Source: Helicobacter valdiviensis | Lineage (GTDB): Bacteria; Campylobacterota; Campylobacteria; Campylobacterales; Helicobacteraceae | Direction: 5' to 3' | DNA: 32,040 nucleotides | Assembly: GCF_003245365.1 (NCBI RefSeq) | Contig: NZ_NBIU01000026.1 | Location: 1-32,040, forward strand | Shown here: positions 1 through 7,651 of the stretch, piece by piece | Position numbering within the stretch: position 1 is the stretch's first letter | Layout of the letters: each line of letters opens with the position of its first letter | Translations under genes and position numbers: made by a program | The notes under the pieces: generated by a model | The model's input: the letters and a program-made list of their open reading frames with translations, nothing else | What the model was told of the DNA's origin: nothing | The model's database searches: none

Positions 1-2
1 TA

Positions 3-92
3 GATGAAGAAAAAGGAGTGTTAAACCAAAGAACTTGTGTAGTGAGTGAAAACTTTAAGACGAATAATCCTTGTATGGCTCAAAGAATATAG
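3..92 (+). CDS. C-terminal tail of an unidentified protein (5' end outside window)
   Basis: An open frame enters from the left edge and ends at a TAG at 90-92, giving 29 residues. The tail contains two cysteines and ends in NPCMAQRI. Its composition (Asn, Thr, Cys, Met, Gln, Arg) is not the Lys/Phe/Ile run expected from random AT-rich DNA, so I think it is the true end of a gene lying mostly outside the window. I cannot name the family. The other two forward frames carry stops within the first 30 bases, which supports this frame. The long hairpin at 126-188 lies just downstream and could be its 3' structure. Confidence 0.45.
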   Translation, partial: DEEKGVLNQRTCVVSENFKTNNPCMAQRI

Positions 93-125
93 AAGAAATT
101 CGTATTCAAGACAGATAATAATAGA

Positions 126-188
126 TTAAAGGATTTTTACAAGAGGCACAACCCATAAAGGTTGCTAACCTCTTGAAAAACCCTTTAA
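126..188. other. Long imperfect hairpin after the first gene
   Basis: Left arm 126-146 (TTAAAGG, TTTTT, CAAGAGG) pairs with right arm 169-188 (CCTCTTG, AAAA, CCCTTTAA), with one A/A mismatch and a small internal loop. Inside it, AACC (150-153) pairs with GGTT (160-163). The arms pair over about 18 bp. There is no U-run after the right arm, so it is not a textbook intrinsic terminator. It could be a 3' end structure, a small structured RNA or a repeat remnant. Its right arm overlaps the first unit of the tandem repeat that follows. Confidence 0.5.
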
Positions 189-397
189 AACTCTTATTCT
201 ATGCCGTAACTACTAGAATTTATTTTTAATTCTTATAATCCTTTCAGCCTCTTGAAATTTCATAAAAGCTAAAGCTATATACCGTAACTATTAGAATTTA
301 TTACATCTTTTTCTTTTTTAGCCTCGTTCCAAAAATTTATTAAAAACTCACAAAGCTCATCCGCCACTACTAGAATTTATTTTTAATTTTTGCAGTT
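167..397. repeat. Three-unit degenerate tandem repeat, period about 78 bp
   Basis: Two short blocks recur in the same order three times. The first, agCCTCttgaaa-like, is at 167, 246 and 320. The second, CCGtaACTACTAGAATTTAT-like, starts at 204, 282 and 361. Spacing of the second block is 78 and 79 bp. Copies differ at several positions (for example ccgccac in place of ccgtaac in the third), and the intervening sequence is only loosely alike. No long open frame runs through it. I do not recognise the family. The period is longer, and the copies more diverged, than expected of an active CRISPR array. Confidence 0.55.
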
Positions 398-477
398 TTT
401 TAACTTATAAAATTTTAATAATTTCATTGATAATCTCTTATCATTGCAAAGTATTGATGAAAGATTGAAGCTTTTAT

Positions 478-559
478 TGTCATTGCGAGCAAATATGAAA
501 TATTTGCGTGGCAATCTATTAAATCGCCTTTATGGTTTATCTTTTTTAGATTGCCACAC
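478..559. repeat. REP-like inverted repeat (first of two)
   Basis: The element starts TGTCATTGCGAGC and contains the inverted pair GTGGCAATCTA (508-518) and TAGATTGCCAC (547-557). The combination of TGTCATTGCGAGC and GGCAATCTA is, from memory, a widespread dispersed intergenic repeat motif in AT-rich bacterial genomes. A second related element follows 20 bp later. No gene overlaps it. Confidence 0.55.
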
Positions 560-580
560 TTTGTTTTGTTTATAGTGAAA

Positions 581-662
581 CTTTGTCATTGCGAGCGTAG
601 CGAAGAATCTATAAAAATTCTTTCTAATAAGAAGATATTTCGCTTCGCTCAATATGACAAAG
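581..662. repeat. REP-like inverted repeat (second of two)
   Basis: The left end CTTTGTCATTGCGAGCGTAG pairs with the right end, ATTTCGCTTCGCTCAATATG followed by ACAAAG, giving arms of about 26 bases with a few mismatches around a 26-30 nt centre. It shares the TGTCATTGCGAGC start with the element at 478-559. The pair looks like two copies of the same dispersed family in tandem. Confidence 0.55.
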
Positions 663-889
663 AAAAGCTAAACTCTAATAGAATATTAATATAACAAACA
701 ATTATTATTGCAAAAACCTTTAAGTTCGTAGTAATTTAAAAAATAACCAAAAACTTACAAAACCCATTAGGTTTGCCATATACTAAAACCATTCAATAAA
801 ATATTTGTAATAAAAACCCTCACTATTAATTTTTAATGCTTTAAGCTTTATTTTTATTGTCTTTATAGGAGATGTAAAAAGGAGCTAGT
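663..889. other. AT-rich stretch with no recognised gene
   Basis: This is AT-rich sequence between the inverted repeats and the small open frame at 890. I find no tRNA, no convincing ribosome-binding site other than the one at 878-884, and no clear sigma-70 -35/-10 pair. A T-rich run ending in TTTATAGG (about 850-870) could be a weak -10 region for the small frame, but I would not rely on it. Confidence 0.4.
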
Positions 890-955
890 ATGGAATTAAT
901 AATTTTATTTATAATTTCTTTAATAGTTCTTGTTCTAGTCTCAAAGAAAAACTAG
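890..955 (+). CDS. Possible 21-residue single-pass membrane peptide
   Basis: An ATG at 890 is preceded by AAAAAGGAG (876-884), a strong Shine-Dalgarno with 5-6 nt spacing, and the frame closes at TAG 953-955. The peptide begins MELIILFIISLIVLVL and ends in SKKN: one acidic residue, then about 16 uninterrupted hydrophobic residues, then a short basic tail. That is the layout of a bacterial membrane microprotein such as a small subunit of a membrane complex or a type I toxin. I recognise no specific family. Its last codons and stop lie in an 8-bp hairpin (932-958). The evidence is the good ribosome-binding site and the non-random hydrophobic pattern. Against it, AT-rich DNA yields Ile/Leu-rich frames easily. 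Confidence 0.4.
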   Translation: MELIILFIISLIVLVLVSKKN

Positions 956-958
956 AAC
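932..958. terminator. Hairpin at the 3' end of the 21-codon frame
   Basis: GTTCTAGT (932-939) pairs perfectly with ACTAGAAC (951-958) around an 11-nt loop. The stem includes the stop codon of the small frame. No U-run follows, so termination is uncertain. The structure could instead protect the 3' end of a short mRNA or affect translation. Confidence 0.3.
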
Positions 959-1034
959 TAACACTTTAGAAAAACAATAAGATTCTAGTTAATACCTGCT
1001 TAACTTAGACTTAAAGCACTTTAAAAAATTCTTC

Positions 1035-1262
1035 TAAAGGCAAAGAGCGAAGCTCCCCGCAAGCATAGCGTAGTGGGACGGGGGCTTCGGTAGGTGCAGG
1101 GAGTGGAACTCCCGCTCGCGCAAGGAGGAATTTACAACCCCAGCGAAGTTAAAACAAAGAACAAAGCTCTCACGAAATAGCACAGAGCCTTCAGGGGTTT
1201 GGAAAGGACACTTGTGTCCTTCCTTGCGTAATGAGGAATTTACAACCCCAGCGAAGTTAAAA
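1035..1262. repeat. GC-richer patch with a duplicated 40-bp segment and hairpins
   Basis: The segment 1115-1154 recurs at 1223-1262, exactly 108 bp later, with three mismatches. The shared core reads GAGGAATTTACAACCCCAGC and then GAAGTTAAAA. Between and around the copies are short inverted repeats: GGGAGT/ACTCCC near 1099-1114, and AAGGACA/TGTCCTT at 1204-1221. An imperfect pair, cgaagctcccc near 1028-1040 and gggggcttcg near 1080-1089, flanks the left part. Base composition is visibly richer in GC than the surroundings. I see no coding frame. It may be a degraded mobile or dispersed intergenic element. Confidence 0.5.
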
Positions 1263-1427
1263 TAAGTAGGTTAGAATCTTTTCTTTTTGCCTTTTATTTA
1301 CTTTCTTTTATTTTCCCATCCTCTGCTTTATTGTGCTTGTAATAGCAAAAGGAAGAATAATATGAGTTTGTTTATAGTAAGATTTAGAAATCATGTTTTT
1401 AGCAATAGAAGAAAGATTGTGTATGAA
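1263..1427. other. AT-rich gap downstream of fliR, no gene recognised
   Basis: This is AT-rich sequence between the duplicated segment and the fliR stop codon (1428-1430, minus strand). I see no clear intrinsic terminator for the fliR operon here; the minus-strand sequence after the stop is T/A-rich without a strong stem. A short forward frame starting at 1393 runs antisense into fliR and has no good ribosome-binding site. Confidence 0.35.
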
Positions 1428-2198
1428 TTATTTTAAAAGAATACTTAGTGCATTAAAGGCATCTAAAAATTCTTGTTTAAAATGTATCATAATCGCAGGA
1501 ACAATCACAATAAGCACGGCAAATGCCACAACAATCTTTACAGGAAAGCCTATCGCTAAAAGGTTAAATTGTGGATGTGCTTTCATAATCATTCCAAAAA
1601 TAATATCAGAGAGCAAAATAAGTGCAATGATAGGAAAGGACATTGTAAGCCCTATCACAAAAAGCTGTGCAAATGCAGTAAAGATATATTGGATATAATC
1701 ATGCGAGAACATAAAGCTTCCCAAAGGAACGCTTTTAATACTCATAGCTACAAAATCAAAAAAAAGATGGTGGTAATCTAAGGCTAACATCAATAAAAGT
1801 GCAAGAAGTGTTAGGATTTGTCCTATAATTGGCTTTTGTGCACCCGTTACTGGATCATAGGCATTGGCAATGGTTAATCCCATTGCAAAAGAGATAAGCT
1901 CCCCACCAAAAGAAACCATACCAAAGACAATTTGCAATGCCATAGATGCTAAAAAACCAAGCATAATTTCCCCAAGCCCTGCGACAATAAATCCTAAAAT
2001 ACTCATATTGCTAGGCGGAATAATTTCTACAAGGGGAATAAAAAGAATAGTGAGAAAAAAGATAAAAACGCCTTTAAATTGTGCGGTAATGAGCTGGTTT
2101 TCAAAAAAAGGAAAAAAAGCAATTATTCCTGCAAAGCGTAAAAGTAAAAGTAGAAAATTAGCAACATTGCCTTCGGTTAAATATGCTAGAAGCTCCAT
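1428..2198 (-). CDS. fliR: Flagellar biosynthesis protein FliR
   Basis: FliR is an integral inner-membrane component of the flagellar type III export gate, working with FliP, FliQ, FlhA and FlhB. The 256-residue product has the expected family length. It starts MELLAYLTEGNVANFLLLLL with the family-typical N-terminal hydrophobic segment, carries the FF/FEN motif around residues 31-35, and has roughly five to six hydrophobic segments to the C-terminus. The start at 2198 is preceded on the minus strand by an AAGAG ribosome-binding site. It is the last gene of the rpsB-tsf-ABC ATPase-fliR run, 12 bp after the ABC gene. From memory the same order occurs in Campylobacter jejuni, so joint transcription with ribosomal genes is likely ancestral. 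Confidence 0.93.
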   Translation of the reverse strand: MELLAYLTEGNVANFLLLLLRFAGIIAFFPFFENQLITAQFKGVFIFFLTILFIPLVEIIPPSNMSILGFIVAGLGEIMLGFLASMALQIVFGMVSFGGELISFAMGLTIANAYDPVTGAQKPIIGQILTLLALLLMLALDYHHLFFDFVAMSIKSVPLGSFMFSHDYIQYIFTAFAQLFVIGLTMSFPIIALILLSDIIFGMIMKAHPQFNLLAIGFPVKIVVAFAVLIVIVPAIMIHFKQEFLDAFNALSILLK

Positions 2199-2210
2199 AA
2201 AGCAACTCTT

Positions 2211-2852
2211 TTAAAGCTGGTGTAGTTTAGCATCTTCTAAGCGGTAGGCTTTATCAGCTTTTTGGGCTAGATTTAAATCATGCGTTACAAAAATAAGCAA
2301 AGAATTATTGGCTTTTACATAAGAAAAAAGCGCTTCTGCTACGCTAAGTGCATTTTCCTTATCTAAATTTCCAGTAGGTTCGTCTGCGAAAATAATTTTG
2401 GGTTTTTTGGTTAAAATCCTAGCGATAGATAATCTTTGCTGTTGTCCGCCACTAAGAGAACTTGTGTTTTTGTTAAGCACATTTTTAATCCCAAAATGTT
2501 CCAAAAGCTCATGATTAATTGTTTCTTCTCCTAAGATAGAAGCGACTTCTAAGTTTTCATAAGCACTAAAGCCTAAAAAAAGATAATGGGATTGAAAGAT
2601 GATGCCTATTTGTTTGCGTCTTAGTTCTAAAAGCTGTTTTTGTGGGAGTGAATAGGGATTTGTGCCAAAAAGCGTTACTTCTCCACTTTGTGGTTTTAAA
2701 AAAGAGGAGAGAATATGTAAAAGTGTGCTTTTCCCACTTCCGCTAACCCCCATAATGGAGATAATTTGCTTCTCTTCCCCTATCAAATCTACTTTATTTA
2801 AGATAGGAACATCATAGCTAAAACAAAGCTCCTTAGCATAAAGTAGAGGCAT
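2211..2852 (-). CDS. ABC transporter ATP-binding protein, LolD/FtsE-like
   Basis: This 213-residue nucleotide-binding subunit has Walker A GVSGSGKST (about residues 36-44), a Q-loop near FQSHYLF, the signature LSGGQQQR (about 133-140), Walker B IIFADEP followed by TGNLD, and the switch histidine in FVTHD. The length and the NLDKENA stretch after Walker B fit the LolD/MacB/FtsE class, whose partners extract lipoproteins or extrude substrates. No permease gene is adjacent, so the partner is unknown and I do not assign lolD. The gene lies between tsf and fliR, about 12 bp from each neighbour, indicating co-transcription. Catalytic motifs are complete, so it should be active. Confidence 0.9.
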   Translation of the reverse strand: MPLLYAKELCFSYDVPILNKVDLIGEEKQIISIMGVSGSGKSTLLHILSSFLKPQSGEVTLFGTNPYSLPQKQLLELRRKQIGIIFQSHYLFLGFSAYENLEVASILGEETINHELLEHFGIKNVLNKNTSSLSGGQQQRLSIARILTKKPKIIFADEPTGNLDKENALSVAEALFSYVKANNSLLIFVTHDLNLAQKADKAYRLEDAKLHQL

Positions 2853-2864
2853 AATATACCTAAA

Positions 2865-3932
2865 TTAGCCTAGTTGTGCGGCTACTTCATCAGCAAAGTT
2901 GCATTCTTGTTTTTCAATTCCTTCACCAAGCTCAAAGCGAACATACTCAACAATTTCAATGTTATCATTAAGCTCTTTGCCTTTTTCAGCTAGAACTTGT
3001 GCGATAGTTTTTTTATCATCCATTACAAAGAATTGTCCTAAAAGTGTAAGGCGTTGGTCTAAAAGTGTAGAATCTGCTTTAAATCTTTCCATTTGTCCTG
3101 GAAGAATTTTATCCCAAATTGCTTCTGGTTTGCCTTGTGCTTTAAGTTCTGCTTTTAGTGCTTCTTCTTGCTTTGCTAAAATTTCATCATTAAGCTCTAG
3201 TTGGCTAATAAAAGCAGGGATTTTATGAAGAGGCTTGCCAAGTCTTTTTAACTCTTCATTTTCTTTTTCTAACTCTGCAATGATTGCTGTTTTTTCACTT
3301 TTTACAAAGTCCATATCAAAAGAATGGTAAGAGATTACTTGTGGCTTCATAGCAGCTGCGTGCATACAAAGATTTTTTGTAAAATCTGCTAGTTTTGTAG
3401 CATTCTCACTATTTTGGCATTTAAGTGCGATAATAACGCCCACACGCCCATTAGAATGCACATAAGCATTAACAATTCCGCTACCTTCAGCATTTACCTT
3501 TGCCATTCTTCTTACTACGATATTTTCACCAATTTTTGCAATTTGTGTTTTTAGATATTCTTCAAACTTTGCACCTTCAAAATCTAGAGTATGCAATTCT
3601 TCTGTTGTAGAAATATTGGAATCTTGAATGATTTGGATTGTTTTTGAGCTTAACTCTTTAAAACCATCATTTTTAGCAACAAAGTCTGTTTCAGAATTGA
3701 TTTCTACCATACTTGCTTTTTTGAAATCACTAGAAACTTTGATATTAATAGCACCCTCAGCAGCTACTCTATCAGCTTTTTTAGCAGCCTTGCTTAGGCC
3801 TTTTTCTCTTAGGTATTCTACTGCTTTTTCAATATCGCCATTTGTTTCAACTAAAGCTTTTTTACAGTCCATCATTCCTGCATCTGTCATATCTCTTAGT
3901 TGTTTTACAAGTTGTGCGCTAATTTCTGCCAT
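2865..3932 (-). CDS. tsf: Translation elongation factor Ts
   Basis: EF-Ts is the cytoplasmic guanine-nucleotide exchange factor for EF-Tu. The 355-residue protein begins with the UBA-like domain and the family signature around TDAGMMDCKKALVETNGD (residues 16-33), followed by KAVEYLREKG and KKADRVAAEG. The NSETDFVAKND stretch near residues 78-88 is the conserved EF-Tu-contact region. It is longer than E. coli EF-Ts (283 residues); the longer form is typical of Campylobacterota as I recall. The start codon lies only 3 bp after the rpsB stop, the classic rpsB-tsf pairing, so the two are translated from one message. Confidence 0.97.
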   Translation of the reverse strand: MAEISAQLVKQLRDMTDAGMMDCKKALVETNGDIEKAVEYLREKGLSKAAKKADRVAAEGAINIKVSSDFKKASMVEINSETDFVAKNDGFKELSSKTIQIIQDSNISTTEELHTLDFEGAKFEEYLKTQIAKIGENIVVRRMAKVNAEGSGIVNAYVHSNGRVGVIIALKCQNSENATKLADFTKNLCMHAAAMKPQVISYHSFDMDFVKSEKTAIIAELEKENEELKRLGKPLHKIPAFISQLELNDEILAKQEEALKAELKAQGKPEAIWDKILPGQMERFKADSTLLDQRLTLLGQFFVMDDKKTIAQVLAEKGKELNDNIEIVEYVRFELGEGIEKQECNFADEVAAQLG

Positions 3933-3935
3933 TCC

Positions 3936-4739
3936 TTACTCCTTGTCTGCTTCAATTTCTTTTGCAAAGTCAGCTTCGCTCATAGCTTCATCAATAACCT
4001 CTTGCTTTTCTTCTTCACTAGCTGGAGCTACTTCTTCGCTATTAGCTGGAATTTCCCCACCTGCGATTGCTCTACCTTCTGTAATTGCTTCAGCAATTTC
4101 TTTGCAGAAAAGTTGGATAGAGCGGATAGCATCGTCATTTCCTGGAATTGGGTAATCTACCATATCAGGATCGCAGTTTGTATCTAAAGGTGCAACAACA
4201 GGAATTCCAAGTCTTCTAGCCTCTGCTACTGCGATTTTTTCTTTTGCAGCATCAATTACAAAAATCATATCTGGAGCTTTTTTAAGATGTCTTACACCAC
4301 CAAGATATTGTGTTAATTTCTCTTTTTTTCTTTGAATCATTAACTTTTCTTTTTTAGTTAATAAATCAATTTGTCCGCTTGTTTCCATTTCTTCAATGAT
4401 TTCAAGCTTTCTAATAGATTTTTTAATAGTTGAGAAGTTTGTTAGCATACCACCAAGCCATCTATAATTTACATATGGAGCATTGATGCTATCTGCATAT
4501 TGCTTTAGTGTTTCGCTTGCTTGCTTTTTTGTTCCTACAAACATAATAGTCTTGCCTTCAGCTGCTGCATCACGCACAATATTGTAAGTGTAGCGGAAAT
4601 ATCGCAAAGTCTTTTGCAAGTCAATAATGTGGATATTTTTTCTTACACCAAAAATATATTTTTTCATTTTTGGGTTCCAGCGTCTTGTTTGGTGTCCAAA
4701 ATGCACACCACATTCTAAAAGGTCTTTCATAGTTACCAT
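3936..4739 (-). CDS. rpsB: 30S ribosomal protein S2
   Basis: S2 binds the 30S head/body junction near S1. The product starts [31 protein letters not shown], which contains the S2 signature ([15 protein letters not shown]). Further conserved stretches are [12 protein letters not shown], the [28 protein letters not shown] region and [19 protein letters not shown]. At 267 residues it has a Glu-rich C-terminal extension of about 40 residues ([14 protein letters not shown] and on), variable in this family. It heads the operon with tsf. A leader of at least 70 nt containing paired segments (4771-4815) precedes it, which could serve autoregulation by S2, as known in other bacteria; that role is inference here. 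Confidence 0.98.
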   Translation of the reverse strand: MVTMKDLLECGVHFGHQTRRWNPKMKKYIFGVRKNIHIIDLQKTLRYFRYTYNIVRDAAAEGKTIMFVGTKKQASETLKQYADSINAPYVNYRWLGGMLTNFSTIKKSIRKLEIIEEMETSGQIDLLTKKEKLMIQRKKEKLTQYLGGVRHLKKAPDMIFVIDAAKEKIAVAEARRLGIPVVAPLDTNCDPDMVDYPIPGNDDAIRSIQLFCKEIAEAITEGRAIAGGEIPANSEEVAPASEEEKQEVIDEAMSEADFAKEIEADKE

Positions 4740-4770
4740 AGTTTTCTCCTAAATGTTTTGGTTTTCCCTC

Positions 4771-4815
4771 CACGCTCATAAACGAATAAATCGCAACCTA
4801 ACTAGGATTAGCGTG
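4771..4815 (-). promoter_or_regulatory. Structured leader upstream of rpsB (candidate S2 autoregulatory element)
   Basis: On the minus strand CACGCT (from 4815-4810) pairs with AGCGTG (from 4776-4771), enclosing a loop that itself contains CCTA/TAGG (4797-4806). The element lies 31-75 nt before the rpsB start codon. A possible -10 box TAAAAT sits at 4846-4851 on the minus strand, so the hairpin would be at the 5' end of the message. Ribosomal protein S2 represses its own operon through leader RNA in other bacteria; whether this structure does so is inference. Confidence 0.35.
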
Positions 4816-4935
4816 TGTGAGTTTTTTAAAGTTTAAAAACCTGTGATTTTACTAAAATTTTTTTTAAATTTAGCTTACTTTAAACTAAGATTTAGCAAAA
4901 GGATTTAATTTTACTTAAAATTTATGGATTATAGC

Positions 4936-4963
4936 TTTACTCTTTAAAATTAAGCGTTATAAT
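4936..4963 (+). promoter_or_regulatory. Candidate sigma-70 promoter of ppc
   Basis: A consensus -10 box TATAAT lies at 4958-4963, about 33 bp before the ppc start codon. A weak -35-like TTTACT lies at 4936-4941 with a 16-bp spacer. Campylobacterota promoters often lack a good -35, so the -10 carries most of the evidence. An AGGAG ribosome-binding site follows at 4981-4985. Confidence 0.5.
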
Positions 4964-4996
4964 TCCCTAAAATTTTAAAGAGGAGAAAATTCAAAA

Positions 4997-7645
4997 ATGA
5001 AAACACAGCAAGAAGAAATAAGTTTTATTTTTTCTGTAATGGTAGAGCTTTTAGAAGAAGTTGCACCTAAAACAAAAGAACTTTTTTTGTCTTTAGGAAA
5101 GAAAAATTCGTTTTTATCTATTTTAGAAGAAGATTTATTGCAAAGGCTAGATTCACAAGAGATTGCAAATCTTATTCGGAGTTTTACGCTTTATCATTTG
5201 CTTTTAAATATTGTAGATGAACGCTATCGTATCGCACACAATCCAAGCAAAAACTTGCAAAAAACTCTTGATGAGTTGAGGGGGGATTATGATTTAGAAG
5301 ATGTTTTGGGCGTTTTAAAAAAGATTAAATTTTATCCAGTTTTCACAGCACACCCTACAGAATCTTTAAGAAGAACTTTTTTAGAAAGCTATCATGACAT
5401 GTATAATGATTTGCATTTGTGGTTACAATATGGTGATGAAGAGGCTAAAGAGCATTTAAAGTATCGTTTGCATCTTTTGTGGCATAGCCATATTGTAAGA
5501 AGTGAGAAAATTGAAGTTTTGTTTGAACATGATAATCTTTTATATTTTATGGAAAGTTCCATTTTGCAAAGTGGTGCAAAGGTTTTAAAAGAAGTGCAAA
5601 ATGCTTTGGGTTATCCACTTAAAAAATCTCCCATTAGGCTTGGGAGTTGGATAGGTGGCGATAGAGATGGAAATCCTTATGTGAATAATGAAGTAATGAT
5701 AGAAGTGATGAAAAGACAACACCAAACTATCATTAAACACTATATACAATGTATTGACAAACTTAGCCGTGAGTTATCTATCGCACAAGAATATATCACA
5801 CCAAGTGCAGAGTTTTTAGAGAGCTTGCAAAAAGAAAAAGAACATTTAGATGATATGGCAAAGAAGCTCTTTTTGCAAGAGCCTTTTAGAGCAAAGCTTA
5901 CTTGTATGCGTCAAAAACTCCAAAATAGAATTTTAATGCTTAATCTACCTAGCGTGTGTGTGGAGGAAAATGCTCCTTATATGTATGATAGCCCTAAAGA
6001 GTTTATTAAAGATATAGATTTGATGATAAATTCTTTGGATACTACAAGTGCAAAATATTTATTGGAGCTTAGAAATCTTGCACTTTTGGCAGGATTTCAT
6101 TTAATGCAGTTAGATTTTAGGCAACATCGCGATGTATTTTGGCGGTCGTTAGCAGAAATTTTTGTGGTTTTAGGTTATGTGGAGGGAGATTTGTTATTGC
6201 TTTCAAGCAAAGAGCAAAGAGAGATATTAAACAAAGCCTTAAGCGAACCATTAATAGATGTTAATCAACTCTATGGAAAGATTAGCAAGGAAGCCCAGGA
6301 GACTTTATGGGCGTTTTTAAGCTTTAAATGGGCTAAAGATAGAATAGGGGATAATATTATTGATTCTTGTATTATTTCTATGTGTCAGAGCACAAATGAT
6401 CTTTTGTGTGTGCTTTGGTTTGCTAAGCAATCACGCCTTTGGGTGGAAGGTAAGAAGACACGCATTAGCATTTCTCCTTTGTTTGAAACGATTAATGATT
6501 TAGAAAATGCACCTATTATTTTAAGAGAGCTTTGTGAAAATCCGCATTATTCTAGCTATTTGCAATCACGCAAAAACTATCAAGAAATTATGATAGGCTA
6601 TTCAGATTCTAGTAAAGATGGTGGGATTTTTACGAGTAATTATTCTCTAAAAGTTGCTATTTCTAATTTGATGAGCCTAGAAGAAGAATTGAAAATTAAA
6701 TTTAGACTTTTTCATGGCAGAGGTGGAAGCGTTAGCCGTGGAGGTGGGGCATTAGAAGATGCACTTTTATCTTCCCCAGATGGTAGCGTGGCAGGATTTT
6801 TAAAGACAACCGAGCAAGGAGAAGTGATTAGCGAAAAATATCTTAATCCCAAAAAGGCAGAATTTAGCTTTGAGAGTGCATTATCTACCTTGCTTAAAAA
6901 GAGTGTGTATGAAAAATATGGCACACATACAAATACTTGCAATTTAGATTTTAAAGAAGCTTTAAAATATGTGAGTGAAGAGTCCTTTAAGGCTTATAGG
7001 GGATTAGTGTATGAGACAGAGGGATTTATAGAGTATTTTAAAAGTGCAACACCTATTGAATTTATCCAGCAGTTAAATATCGGTTCTCGCCCTTCAAAGC
7101 GAAAAGATACGCAAAAAGTAGAAGATTTGCGTGCCATTCCATGGGTTTTTTCATGGATGCAAAATAGGGCGATTATTCCTGCTTGGTATGGACTTGGAAG
7201 CGGACTTGAGCGTGCAAGTGCAATTTTAGAAAATAAAGAGATATTTAAATCTTGCTATCAAGAGGATTTGTTTTTTAAAACCACGATTGATAATATCTCA
7301 CAAGCCTTTTTAAAGGTGGATTTGGAGATTGCTAAATGCTATAATGCATTTGTTAAGACAGAGCATTTAAAAGAAAAAATTTGGAAGATGATAGAAGAGG
7401 AATACTACCTTACTTTAAAATGGCTACTTTTTATTCGTCAAGAAGAAACGCTTTTAGCAAGTGAGAAACTTATCCAAGAATCTATTCTTTTAAGGCAGCC
7501 TTTTTTGCGTTCTTTAAATTATTTGCAATTAAAGCTTATGGAGCAGTATAAAAATGCGAGCTATGAAGAACAAAAAGAACGCATTGCTAAGCAAATAGTA
7601 GCGACTATTGTAGGGATTGCACAAGGAGTTAGAAATACAGGTTGA
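4997..7645 (+). CDS. ppc: Phosphoenolpyruvate carboxylase
   Basis: This enzyme carboxylates PEP with bicarbonate to oxaloacetate, an anaplerotic step feeding the TCA cycle and aspartate synthesis. The 882-residue length matches bacterial PEPC. Catalytic landmarks are present: FTAHPTES with the histidine at residue 119, GSWIGGDRDGNPYV near 216-229, MIGYSDSSKDGG at about 532-543, and the mobile loop FHGRGGSVSRGGG from residue 572, with arginines 575 and 581. The C-terminus ends QGVRNTG, the family's conserved tail that closes on the active site. It stands alone between the divergent rpsB operon and a convergent MFS gene, with its own promoter. Nothing suggests inactivation. Confidence 0.98.
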   Translation: MKTQQEEISFIFSVMVELLEEVAPKTKELFLSLGKKNSFLSILEEDLLQRLDSQEIANLIRSFTLYHLLLNIVDERYRIAHNPSKNLQKTLDELRGDYDLEDVLGVLKKIKFYPVFTAHPTESLRRTFLESYHDMYNDLHLWLQYGDEEAKEHLKYRLHLLWHSHIVRSEKIEVLFEHDNLLYFMESSILQSGAKVLKEVQNALGYPLKKSPIRLGSWIGGDRDGNPYVNNEVMIEVMKRQHQTIIKHYIQCIDKLSRELSIAQEYITPSAEFLESLQKEKEHLDDMAKKLFLQEPFRAKLTCMRQKLQNRILMLNLPSVCVEENAPYMYDSPKEFIKDIDLMINSLDTTSAKYLLELRNLALLAGFHLMQLDFRQHRDVFWRSLAEIFVVLGYVEGDLLLLSSKEQREILNKALSEPLIDVNQLYGKISKEAQETLWAFLSFKWAKDRIGDNIIDSCIISMCQSTNDLLCVLWFAKQSRLWVEGKKTRISISPLFETINDLENAPIILRELCENPHYSSYLQSRKNYQEIMIGYSDSSKDGGIFTSNYSLKVAISNLMSLEEELKIKFRLFHGRGGSVSRGGGALEDALLSSPDGSVAGFLKTTEQGEVISEKYLNPKKAEFSFESALSTLLKKSVYEKYGTHTNTCNLDFKEALKYVSEESFKAYRGLVYETEGFIEYFKSATPIEFIQQLNIGSRPSKRKDTQKVEDLRAIPWVFSWMQNRAIIPAWYGLGSGLERASAILENKEIFKSCYQEDLFFKTTIDNISQAFLKVDLEIAKCYNAFVKTEHLKEKIWKMIEEEYYLTLKWLLFIRQEETLLASEKLIQESILLRQPFLRSLNYLQLKLMEQYKNASYEEQKERIAKQIVATIVGIAQGVRNTG

Positions 7646-7651
7646 TTTAAA

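Noticed and set aside
167-397. Possible CRISPR array from three spaced repeats
   Set aside because: Only three copies, clear mismatches between them, a 78-79 bp period, and spacer-like parts that still resemble each other. No cas gene in the window.
1-1427. rRNA or tRNA gene in the left intergenic region
   Set aside because: No T-loop (GGTTCGAAT-like) with matching arms and no conserved 16S, 23S or 5S blocks were seen, despite the GC-richer patch.
1393-1698. Forward open frame of about 100 codons antisense to fliR
   Set aside because: It lies mostly opposite fliR, has no family-like sequence and no convincing ribosome-binding site.
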